Origin: Atopobium sp.
GTDB lineage: Bacteria > Actinomycetota > Coriobacteriia > Coriobacteriales > Atopobiaceae
DNA: 38,301 nucleotides
Reading direction: 5' to 3'
Assembly: GCA_015258785.1 (NCBI GenBank)
Contig: JABZHP010000007.1
Location: 1-38,301 of the forward strand
Position 1 is the first letter of the stretch; each line of letters opens with the position of its first letter. The notes beneath the pieces are model-generated. The model had not been told where the DNA came from, did no database searches, and was given only the letters and a program-made list of their open reading frames with translations. This document shows, piece by piece, positions 23,192-29,488 of this stretch. A program made the translations under genes and the position numbers.

Positions 23192-24070
23192 CTATGAAAG
23201 GAGGGTTTCTCCAATAGTAGTAAGCTTATATTTTTGCCCAACTTTACCAATTATTCCTATGTTTACCAGCGATTTTAATTCTCTTGACCACGTTGGTGTT
23301 GAAAGTCCATAGGTACTTGTTAACTCCGTTGCTCCAACCCATTCATGCTCATAGAGATATTGAAGAACTTGTTTTGCTCGATCTGTAAGTACCAGATTAG
23401 GAAGCTGTGTAGCTGGCTGTGTAGCTGTCTGATAAGAAACTGCTTGTGAAGCATGTGAAACTGTCTGTTGGTTCTGATTTACAGGTAACTCTTCAGCTTC
23501 TTCTTGAGTTGGAAGCGTCTGAATGTGCGCATCTTTAGAGCGGCGTGTTGACAAGGTAACAATGGTTCCGCCAGAGATATTGTCTTCGAGGGTAAGACTT
23601 CCACCCTTCTCAACCATGTATTGTTGAGCATAAGGAAGGCCAAAACCAACGCCTCTAATAAACGATTTCATCTCTTCTGTTGCAGAAGAAGTACCAAACT
23701 CAAGAGCTCGATTTTTCTCTTTAATACCAGGTCCCTGGTCTGAAAACCTAATGGTATTTCCGTTATCCATGATTGAAATTGTAGGTGCTACAAATCGAGC
23801 GTGAATGAAATTTTCCACAATCTCACGCATAACCATAAAAGGAATTTTTCCTCCCTGCTCGTGAGCAAGCTGGTTAACGGTAGCTGCAATTTCATCAAGA
23901 TAAGATCGAACGTCTTTTGGTTCTACGAGAACAACACGAGGTGCTGCGGCTTTATCGTCATACACTGCAATACGTGCAGCATAACGGACGGTGAGAGAAT
24001 TATCAGAACCAGCATCTTTTTCATTCTGGTTTGTGTTTTCCTCAACAAAAGGAAAGAAATCTCTTGCCAT
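23192..24070 (-). CDS. GHKL ATPase fused to a winged helix, origin-linked, function unknown
   Basis: The 292-residue protein has a histidine-kinase-like ATPase fold. The N-box is MREIVENFIHA (Glu83...Asn87), the G1 box FSDQGPGI (Asp111), the G2 box RGVGFGLPYAQQY (140-150), and a final strand GGTIVTLSTRR. No phospho-accepting histidine dimerisation helix, sensor or membrane segment is seen. After a low-complexity Gln/Thr/Ala linker (183-225), residues 226-292 form a winged-helix-like domain (LTDRAKQVLQYLYEHEWVGATELTSTYGLS). It could be a DNA-binding ATP sensor or an SpoIIAB-type regulator. The ATG at 24070 has a perfect AAGGAGGTG site. It is divergent from rpmH and lies 83 bp before dnaA, probably co-transcribed with it. 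Confidence 0.85.
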   Translation of the reverse strand: MARDFFPFVEENTNQNEKDAGSDNSLTVRYAARIAVYDDKAAAPRVVLVEPKDVRSYLDEIAATVNQLAHEQGGKIPFMVMREIVENFIHARFVAPTISIMDNGNTIRFSDQGPGIKEKNRALEFGTSSATEEMKSFIRGVGFGLPYAQQYMVEKGGSLTLEDNISGGTIVTLSTRRSKDAHIQTLPTQEEAEELPVNQNQQTVSHASQAVSYQTATQPATQLPNLVLTDRAKQVLQYLYEHEWVGATELTSTYGLSTPTWSRELKSLVNIGIIGKVGQKYKLTTIGETLLS

Positions 24071-24079
24071 AACACCTCC

Positions 24080-24160
24080 TTTTCAACAATTGTTAAACAA
24101 ATGAAGAAAACTTTTCGTTTTCTTTCACGATGAATGAAAGTTTTCAACAAGTGTTAAACA
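24080..24160. repeat. pair of 20-bp direct repeats with DnaA-box-like ends
   Basis: TTTTCAACAATTGTTAAACA (24080-24099) and its copy at 24141-24160 differ by one base (A to G) and start 61 bp apart. Each joins the box-like TTTTCAACA to an opposed TGTTAAACA. The first copy abuts the ribosome site of the GHKL ATPase gene. Confidence 0.8.
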
Positions 24161-24355
24161 TCTGTAGATAACTTTATATCTTTGTGAAAGACGTACTGAA
24201 TGATAGTAGCATTTAACGGACATATTTCAGCTTGCAGAAATATTCCTTTCAACAAATTTCTTCACTTATCACAAGTGAAATTTTCAAAATGAAAGGTTTT
24301 CTCGCTAGGCTTTTGAATATAAAAGAGAAAAAGTTGAGGTATTTGCGTAGAAAAT

Positions 24356-24385
24356 TTGACAGGTACCCATAAACGCGAGTACAAT
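24356..24385 (+). promoter_or_regulatory. rpmH promoter
   Basis: TTGACA (24356-24361) and TACAAT (24380-24385) are 18 bases apart, an almost perfect vegetative promoter about 40 bases before the rpmH ribosome site. It should drive rpmH-rnpA-yidD-yidC. Confidence 0.85.
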
Positions 24386-24432
24386 CTGTAGGCTTTTTAA
24401 TCGATACTGTACCCGTTCGGGAGGAAATAGCT

Positions 24433-24567
24433 ATGAAGCGTACCTACCAGCCAAATAAGCGCAAGCGCGCAACTACCCACGGTTTCCGTGCACGTATGGC
24501 AACTAAGAATGGTCGTGCCGTTCTCGCTCGTCGTCGCCTTAAGGGCCGTAAGCGCCTCACTGTCTAA
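24433..24567 (+). CDS. rpmH: 50S ribosomal protein L34
   Basis: This short gene encodes 44 residues, MKRTYQPNKRKRATTHGFRA at the start and RRRLKGRKRLTV at the end, the universal bL34 sequence. GGGAGGAAATAGCT provides the ribosome site. It is the first gene of the plus-strand run and has a strong promoter directly upstream. The protein is highly basic, as expected for a part of the large ribosomal subunit. The rnpA start follows the stop by 11 bases. Confidence 0.99.
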   Translation: MKRTYQPNKRKRATTHGFRARMATKNGRAVLARRRLKGRKRLTV

Positions 24568-24578
24568 GGAATGTTTCT

Positions 24579-24902
24579 GTGAAGACCATTAAATCTCGTT
24601 CAGAGTTTGAAAGGGTCTTCTCCGCGGGGAAGAGGGCTCAAAGTTCTGTTCTTCGTATACGAGTAGCACCATCCACTGAGGCACATCCTTCCGAGGTAGC
24701 CTTTGTAGCTCCAAAAAGACTAGGTAACGCCGTATTTAGAAACAGGTGTAAACGCGTTCTTCGCGAAGCAGCTCGAAAGAGCGGTTTACCTGTTGAGGGA
24801 TACGGCATTATTCTCTTTGCGACTAAAGATACACACAGCACTAATCCTGCTGATATAAGTGTTTCTTTGGATGCTTTGTTAAGAAAGACAGGGGTCAAAT
24901 GA
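24579..24902 (+). CDS. rnpA: ribonuclease P protein component
   Basis: RnpA is the small basic protein that, with the RNase P RNA, cuts tRNA precursors. The 107-residue product has the start MKTIKSRSEFERVFSAGKR, then APKRLGNAVFRNRCKRVLREA, the RNR signature that binds RNA. The start is GTG at 24579 with AAGGA eight bases upstream, overlapping the rpmH stop. The stop overlaps the yidD start by four bases (ATGA), giving tight coupling. Confidence 0.98.
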   Translation: MKTIKSRSEFERVFSAGKRAQSSVLRIRVAPSTEAHPSEVAFVAPKRLGNAVFRNRCKRVLREAARKSGLPVEGYGIILFATKDTHSTNPADISVSLDALLRKTGVK

Positions 24903-25135
24903 GCGAGAAAAGACAAGGTTCTTTTCTCGCAAACTTGTTCCTAGGTGCTATTCGTTTCTATCAAAGAAACATCTCTCCCCTTTTTAAGCCGCACTGTATT
25001 TACAGACCTACTTGTTCTGAATATGCAGTTCAAGCTATACAAAAGTACGGTGTTAAAAAGGGAAGTTGGCTTGCTCTTAAGCGTATTGCTCGCTGTCACC
25101 CTTTTCATAAGGGAGGATACGATCCCGTTCCGTAA
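24899..25135 (+). CDS. yidD: membrane protein insertion efficiency factor YidD
   Basis: The 78-residue protein has the whole YidD/Hlp family core: GAIRFYQRNISPLF, CIYRPTCSEYAVQAIQKYG and ARCHPFHKGGYDPVP, with three conserved cysteines. YidD works with YidC to place membrane proteins. ATG at 24899 overlaps the rnpA stop. The first 11 codons contain a 10-bp hairpin of opposed GCGAGAA motifs, which could affect its translation. Confidence 0.97.
   Translation: MSEKRQGSFLANLFLGAIRFYQRNISPLFKPHCIYRPTCSEYAVQAIQKYGVKKGSWLALKRIARCHPFHKGGYDPVP
24903..24930. repeat. inverted GCGAGAA pair inside the start of yidD
   Basis: GCGAGAAAAG and CTTTTCTCGC form a perfect 10-bp stem with an 8-base loop, beginning at the second codon of yidD. 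No T run follows, so it is not a terminator. It is the third inverted pair of the dispersed 7-mer in this window and the only one within a coding region. Confidence 0.9.
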
Positions 25136-25155
25136 AGGAACGCACCGGAGGAAAT

Positions 25156-25914
25156 ATGTGGGATTGGATTGTTAACTTTCTATACACAGTCTTAGCGGGA
25201 CTTCAATCATTCTCGGGAGACTGGGGTATGGCAGTTATCCTGCTTACCATCATCATCCGTATCATCCTGGTTCCAATGACCAACAAGCAGACGGCCTCTA
25301 TGGCTCGTATGAGCGTTGTTCAGCCAAAGCTCAAAGAAATCCAGGAGCGCTATGCTGATGATCCAGTAAGACAGAACGAAGAAATGCGTAAGCTTTACGC
25401 AGAGATCAACTTCAATCCACTCGGTGGTTGTCTTCCTTTGCTGCTGCAGTCCCCTATCTTTATTGCACTCTTTACCGTTGCAAAGATGGTTCCAGTAGAT
25501 TCTCGTTTCTACAACATTCTTCCTTCTATCGCACGAGCAACATCTGACATTTTTGCTGTTGATGGCCTTGTTGCTGCTATCCCTTACATAATTTTTGTTC
25601 TTCTATTTGGTCTTACAACCTTCCTTTCTATGGCAGTAAATGCTCGTACAAGCTCTGGTGAGCAGCGTACCCAGCAATACATGATGGGTGGCATGATGAC
25701 CCTCATGATGCTCTGGTTTGGTTGGACTGTGCCTGCAGCTGTTCTTCTCTACTACGTTACTTCTGGTATTTGGCAGCTTGCTCAGCAGCAGCTTATTACC
25801 AAGCGCATTATGGAAAAAGAGAAGCTCAAGGCTGAGGCTCAGATGGCTAATAAGCCAATCGAGGTTGACGTGGTGAGAAAAGAAAAGAAGCCACGCCCTC
25901 ACAAAAAGGCTTAG
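25156..25914 (+). CDS. yidC: membrane protein insertase YidC (Oxa1 family)
   Basis: YidC inserts proteins into the membrane, alone or with Sec. The 252-residue form is the short gram-positive type, without the large periplasmic domain. The first Oxa1-type helix has the essential arginine in LTIIIRIILVPMTNKQT. A charged coiled region (VVQPKLKEIQERYADDP) follows. Then come NFNPLGGCLPLLLQSPIFIALF and four more membrane stretches, and a basic tail (EKKPRPHKKA) that can contact the ribosome. ATG at 25156 has GGAGGAAAT upstream. No lipobox is evident. It is in one run with rpmH, rnpA and yidD. Confidence 0.97.
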   Translation: MWDWIVNFLYTVLAGLQSFSGDWGMAVILLTIIIRIILVPMTNKQTASMARMSVVQPKLKEIQERYADDPVRQNEEMRKLYAEINFNPLGGCLPLLLQSPIFIALFTVAKMVPVDSRFYNILPSIARATSDIFAVDGLVAAIPYIIFVLLFGLTTFLSMAVNARTSSGEQRTQQYMMGGMMTLMMLWFGWTVPAAVLLYYVTSGIWQLAQQQLITKRIMEKEKLKAEAQMANKPIEVDVVRKEKKPRPHKKA

Positions 25915-26002
25915 TAGCTGGGCTTGAACAAAATAACTTTTGTTTACAAAATTTGTTACCGTAGATTAATAGTTAAACTTTTTATATTGACTGGAGGACG
26001 AC

Positions 26003-26587
26003 ATGGAGGATGAGACTTTCGTTTCTGAGCCAAACGCTCTTAATGAGTCTCCTGTCGTTGATTCACAAGACGAGTTTGCTTCAATTCGAGAGCACTTTGA
26101 AGCTGGAATTCAGCTTACTGATGCTGAGATGAATAAGATTGCTGATACCGCTGTCTTCTATCTTAGGGAGCTTCTCTCCTTCTTTGGCGAGAATAGCTGT
26201 GCAATTGATGAGTATGACGGTGAAGATGGCGAACTTATTCTTGACGTAACCGGCGGTGATCTTGCAATTCTCATTGGTCGTCACGGCAATACACTTGAGG
26301 CTCTTCAGATGGTTCTCTCTTCTCTTATGAGCGCTAAGCTTCACTTCCACTATCCAGTATCTGTTGATGTTGAAAGCTATAAGAGCCGTCGCCGTAATAA
26401 GCTTCAGGAGATGGCACTCTCTGCTGCTGCTCGTGCTAAGAAGACCGGTAAGGTTTCTCTTGCTCCAATGAGTGGCTATGAGCGCCGCATTATTCACATC
26501 GCACTGAGAGACAACCTTGAAGTTACTACGCACTCTGAGGGCGATGATCCATATCGTCGTGTTGTGGTAACTGCTATCAATAGCTAA
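26003..26587 (+). CDS. jag: RNA-binding protein Jag/KhpB (KH and R3H domains)
   Basis: The 194-residue protein has a KH-type domain with ILIGRHGNTLEALQMVLSSL (GxxG is IGRHG) and an R3H domain with ERRIIHIALRDN (Arg-x3-His). In related gram-positive bacteria this protein (EloR/KhpB) binds RNA and influences cell elongation. The N-terminal Jag domain of the longer forms is missing; instead there is a 50-residue acidic polar lead. ATG at 26003 follows GGAGG. It lies 88 bp after yidC, in a gap holding an AACAAAA/TTTTGTT stem. A strong terminator follows. Confidence 0.96.
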   Translation: MEDETFVSEPNALNESPVVDSQDEFASIREHFEAGIQLTDAEMNKIADTAVFYLRELLSFFGENSCAIDEYDGEDGELILDVTGGDLAILIGRHGNTLEALQMVLSSLMSAKLHFHYPVSVDVESYKSRRRNKLQEMALSAAARAKKTGKVSLAPMSGYERRIIHIALRDNLEVTTHSEGDDPYRRVVVTAINS

Positions 26588-26616
26588 GAACTTCTAACAA
26601 GCTTTAGTAATTTGAT

Positions 26617-26645
26617 GAGGAAGGTTTACGCCTTCCTCTTTTTTT
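26617..26645 (+). terminator. intrinsic terminator after jag
   Basis: GAGGAAGG and CCTTCCTC form an 8-bp stem with loop TTTACG, followed by seven T. It ends the rpmH-to-jag transcript. Confidence 0.92.
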
Positions 26646-26681
26646 GTGACAATTCTTCTTATAACAAGAAGTTTTGTCACA
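26645..26681. promoter_or_regulatory. long inverted repeat in the rsmG leader
   Basis: Arms TGTGACAATTCTTCTT and AAGAAGTTTTGTCACA pair at 14 of 16 positions around a 5-base loop, ending three bases before the AGGAG of rsmG. It overlaps the last T of the jag terminator. It could be an operator or an RNA stem controlling rsmG entry; no T run follows it. Confidence 0.75.
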
Positions 26682-26690
26682 GGAGAAGCA

Positions 26691-27449
26691 ATGTCTGAAT
26701 CAGAGAAGTCTTTATATAATTCAAAAGAGAATGTACTGAAGGAACTTCTCCTTAACTATGGAATCGATTCAACAGAACTCCAGAGAAGACAGCTTCTGAA
26801 ACATATTGAACTACTTATTGAGATAAATAAGAATCTCAACCTCACAAGAATTACTTCAGTTGATAATGCACTAGTGCTCCATGTTCTTGATTCTTTGTTA
26901 CCACTCAAAGTGTGTAATGAGTTTTTATCTGGTACTCACAACTATATCGATATTGGTACCGGTGGAGGCTTTCCTGGATTGCCTCTTGCAATCATGAGTG
27001 ATAATAAAACACTATTGGTTGACTCTATTGGAAAAAAGATCAATGCGGTTCAGTCAATGATTGATGAGATTGGTCTAAATGAGAGAGTTAGGGCTGAGAA
27101 GCTTCGTGCAGAAGAAATTCCAAATGCTTATAAACAGAAGTTTGATTTTGTGACTTTTAGAGCTGTTGCGAAGACGAATATTCTTTTGGAGTACGCAGAG
27201 CCTTTCTTAGCCTCCCAAGGCACTCTTATAGTAATGAAGGCCAATGTTGATGAGATAGAGCTTCAGGACGCCTCTCAGGCAGTCAAAATTTTTGGATACG
27301 AAAATGTTTCACGTGAAACATTTGAGTTACCAAACAATCTTGGGCATCGAGAAATTCTTTTATACAAAAAAGTTACAAAGAGCAAAATTAAATTACCGAG
27401 AAAAACTGGAATGGCAAAATCAAATCCGCTTGTTGCAAGAAGAGGGTAA
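26691..27449 (+). CDS. rsmG: 16S rRNA (guanine-N7) methyltransferase RsmG
   Basis: RsmG methylates G527 of 16S rRNA with S-adenosylmethionine; its loss gives low-level streptomycin resistance. The 252-residue protein has NKNLNLTRITS, the SAM motif YIDIGTGGGFPGLPLAI, VDSIGKKINAV and FDFVTFRAVA. ATG at 26691 is preferred because AGGAG lies six bases upstream; an in-frame GTG 45 bases earlier is in the terminator tail. The gene contains a perfect parS site in codons for NVSRET, an example of a partition site inside a coding gene. The end is basic. Confidence 0.97.
   Translation: MSESEKSLYNSKENVLKELLLNYGIDSTELQRRQLLKHIELLIEINKNLNLTRITSVDNALVLHVLDSLLPLKVCNEFLSGTHNYIDIGTGGGFPGLPLAIMSDNKTLLVDSIGKKINAVQSMIDEIGLNERVRAEKLRAEEIPNAYKQKFDFVTFRAVAKTNILLEYAEPFLASQGTLIVMKANVDEIELQDASQAVKIFGYENVSRETFELPNNLGHREILLYKKVTKSKIKLPRKTGMAKSNPLVARRG
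27302..27323. other. parS centromere site, within rsmG
   Basis: The 16-bp consensus TGTTTCACGTGAAACA at 27305-27320 is exact, and the palindrome extends to 22 bp with AAA and TTT flanks. This is the ParB-binding centromere of chromosomal ParABS systems, and parA and parB follow directly. Confidence 0.98.
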
Positions 27450-27454
27450 TTGTG

Positions 27455-27476
27455 GAATGTTTCACGTGAAACATTC
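27455..27476. other. parS centromere site, rsmG-parA gap
   Basis: A second exact TGTTTCACGTGAAACA (27458-27473) with GAA/TTC flanks gives a 22-bp palindrome, 153 bp from the first. It sits between the rsmG stop and the parA ribosome site and could also mediate ParB control of parAB. Confidence 0.98.
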
Positions 27477-27512
27477 TGTATTATTAAATAAACTTGGTCA
27501 AACGGAGGATAA

Positions 27513-28313
27513 ATGAGCTACAAAGACCTTTCGAGGGGATTTCAGGATAGAGATCCTAAAGTTCTGGCAGTAATTAATCAAAAAGGCGGAGTTGGAAAAT
27601 CAACTACCGTAATAAACCTTGCTGCTGCATTAGGTGAAACAAAGAAGAAAGTTCTCATTATTGATTTTGATCCACAAGGAAATGCGACAAGTGGTTTTGG
27701 AATTGATAAAGAGGAACTTGAAGCTGATATTTATGACGTAATTCTCAATGAATTACCAATCGAAGAGGTATTGCAGCAAACAGTTCAGAAATACGTAACT
27801 ATTGCACCAGCAACCATTCAACTTGCCGGTGCTGAAATTGAACTTGTCTCCGTTGATTCAAGAGAAAACATTTTAAAAAAAGCAATCGACCAGGTAAAAG
27901 ATTATTTTGACTATATTTTGATTGATTGCCCACCATCATTAGGACTTCTAACAATTAACGCCTTAGTTGCCGCAAATAGCATACTTATCCCAATTCAGTG
28001 CGAGTATTATGCACTAGAAGGTGTTACTAAGATTGTTGAATCAATGAAGATGGTGCAAAAACAGCTTAATCCAGATCTTGAAATTTTTGGTGTAGTAATG
28101 ACCATGTTTGATAGCAGAACTTCCCTATCTAAGCAGGTAGTTAATGAAGTATCTAACTACTTTGGTAACAAGGTATTTAAGACGCTTATTCCAAGAAACG
28201 TCAAAATTGCTGAGGCACCAAGTCATGGTTTGCCAGTAACCATGTATGCACGAATAAGTATGGGCGCACTTGCATATAACAAACTTGCAAAGGAAGTGAA
28301 TCGTCGTGGTTAA
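27513..28313 (+). CDS. parA: chromosome partition ATPase ParA (Soj)
   Basis: ParA is the Walker-type ATPase that moves ParB-parS complexes during segregation. The 266-residue product has the deviant Walker A KGGVGKST (residues 24-31), IIDFDPQGNATSGFG and YILIDCPPSLGLLT. No N-terminal DNA-binding domain is present, as usual for chromosomal Soj; only 18 residues precede the fold. ATG at 27513 follows GGAGG. parB overlaps the stop by eight bases. Confidence 0.97.
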   Translation: MSYKDLSRGFQDRDPKVLAVINQKGGVGKSTTVINLAAALGETKKKVLIIDFDPQGNATSGFGIDKEELEADIYDVILNELPIEEVLQQTVQKYVTIAPATIQLAGAEIELVSVDSRENILKKAIDQVKDYFDYILIDCPPSLGLLTINALVAANSILIPIQCEYYALEGVTKIVESMKMVQKQLNPDLEIFGVVMTMFDSRTSLSKQVVNEVSNYFGNKVFKTLIPRNVKIAEAPSHGLPVTMYARISMGALAYNKLAKEVNRRG

Positions 28314-29166
28314 AAAATCAGGACTTGGTAAAGGCCTTAATTCGCTCTTTAGCGAGGTAGATGCAGAGGTTGGTAATAAAAAAGAAACTACCACGCTGCC
28401 TTTGAAAAAGATTAAGCCAAATAAAGACCAGCCTCGCAAGCGTTTTGACGAAGCTGAGCTCACAGAACTCAGTGATTCTATTAAGCAAAACGGTATTCTT
28501 CAGCCACTTCTTGTTCGCGAGAAGGGCGACCACTACGAAATTGTTGCTGGTGAGAGACGTTTCCAGGCTGCAAAACTTGCAAAATTAGAGGAAGTACCTG
28601 TTGTAATCAAAGCAATTTCTGACGAGGAAGTATTCAAGCTTGCTCTTATTGAGAATTTGCAGAGATCTGACTTAAGCCCAATCGAAGAAGCACAAGGTTA
28701 TAAGCAGTTAATTAAACAGGAGAACTTAACCCAAGACGATTTGGCCAAGGTTCTCTCAAAATCAAGATCTGCAATCACGAATACCCTACGCCTTCTTGAC
28801 CTTCCAACAGAGGTACAGACTTTGATGATAGAAGGACGTATTAGTGCTGGACACGCTCGTGCAATTCTTTCTGTTAGTGGTAAAGAAGGAAGAATAAAAC
28901 TTGCTCAGAAAGTAATTGAAGAGAACTTGTCTGTCCGCCAGACAGAAAACCTTGCTCCACTATTTTCTGTCACTAATGTAGAGAAACCAAAAAGACAGCC
29001 AACTCCACAGGCATATAAGCGTGCAGCAAGGCAATTAAGAATTGCTTTGGATACTCCAGTCAAAGTGCGAAATGTTCGCGGCAAGAATAAAATTGAAATC
29101 GAATTCAATGATGAGGATGAGCTTGCTGCTTTAGTTGAAAAACTATCAAACAGTAAAGAAGCATAA
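28306..29166 (+). CDS. parB: chromosome partition protein ParB (Spo0J)
   Basis: ParB binds parS, hydrolyses CTP and slides to form the partition complex. The 286-residue protein starts KKSGLGKGLNSLF, the segment that stimulates ParA. The CTP-binding motifs are AGERRFQAAKLA and LIENLQRSDLSPIEEAQGY. The helix-turn-helix is LTQDDLAKVLSKSRSAITNTLRLL, and the C-terminal dimer domain ends in helical ALVEKLSNSKE. The start is GTG at 28306, inside parA, implying translational coupling. The stop overlaps the next small gene (TAATG). Confidence 0.97.
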   Translation: MVKKSGLGKGLNSLFSEVDAEVGNKKETTTLPLKKIKPNKDQPRKRFDEAELTELSDSIKQNGILQPLLVREKGDHYEIVAGERRFQAAKLAKLEEVPVVIKAISDEEVFKLALIENLQRSDLSPIEEAQGYKQLIKQENLTQDDLAKVLSKSRSAITNTLRLLDLPTEVQTLMIEGRISAGHARAILSVSGKEGRIKLAQKVIEENLSVRQTENLAPLFSVTNVEKPKRQPTPQAYKRAARQLRIALDTPVKVRNVRGKNKIEIEFNDEDELAALVEKLSNSKEA

Positions 29167-29405
29167 TGAAGATAAAGTTTGCAATTATATCTACAGTTTC
29201 ACTGCTTGGAATAGCTTTTCTCGCTAAGCACACTTTGTTGACTAAAGAAGCGCAAAGAAGTTTTCTCCATGCGATGAGAAGATCGAGAAGAGCACTCGAC
29301 GCAATTCTTGATGACTATTCAAGTAGTGGTAATAGGAAAAGTGCGAAAAACATTCTTTCTCATCAAGCGAGAGTAGAAAAAGAATGGCTAAAAGCAATTC
29401 AATAG
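29166..29405 (+). CDS. small single-pass membrane protein, unknown function
   Basis: The 79-residue protein begins KIKFAIISTVSLLGIAFLA, a single N-terminal membrane segment. Then comes a basic, helical, cytoplasm-like tail (KEAQRSFLHAMRRSRRALDAIL). The start ATG uses the last A of the parB stop (TAATG), so the gene is translated by coupling to parB. No known family is recognised. Its place in the parAB operon suggests a membrane-linked partition or division accessory, but this is only context. A terminator follows. Confidence 0.75.
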   Translation: MKIKFAIISTVSLLGIAFLAKHTLLTKEAQRSFLHAMRRSRRALDAILDDYSSSGNRKSAKNILSHQARVEKEWLKAIQ

Positions 29406-29432
29406 AACAAATGTTCTACTTATGAACTAAAA

Positions 29433-29460
29433 AAGAAGGGACTCGAGAGGGTCCCTTCTT
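29433..29460. terminator. bidirectional terminator between the parAB operon and rlmN
   Basis: AAGAAGGGAC and GTCCCTTCTT form a 10-bp stem with an 8-base loop. On the minus strand it runs into TTTTTT (terminating rlmN), and on the plus strand into TTTACAT. Confidence 0.9.
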
Positions 29461-29488
29461 TACATGTAATGTGTAGGATATGCTGCCC

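Larger units (their letters stand above)
24071..24432. other. putative origin of replication (oriC) segment
   Basis: This 362-bp gene-free, AT-rich stretch is where gene direction switches from minus (dnaA side) to plus (rpmH side). It contains TTTTCAACA at 24080 and 24141, CTTTCAACA at 24246, TTATCTACA (inverse, 24163-24171), and a TTCACTT/AAGTGAA inverted repeat at 24261-24279. There are also long A/T runs suitable for unwinding near 24310-24345. The dnaA-dnaN gap carries one more box, so the origin may be split. GC-skew analysis was not possible here. Confidence 0.6.

Noticed and set aside
27292..27516. 74-residue frame carrying MFHVKH twice
   Set aside because: The repeated peptide is just the two parS palindromes read in frame; it overlaps rsmG.
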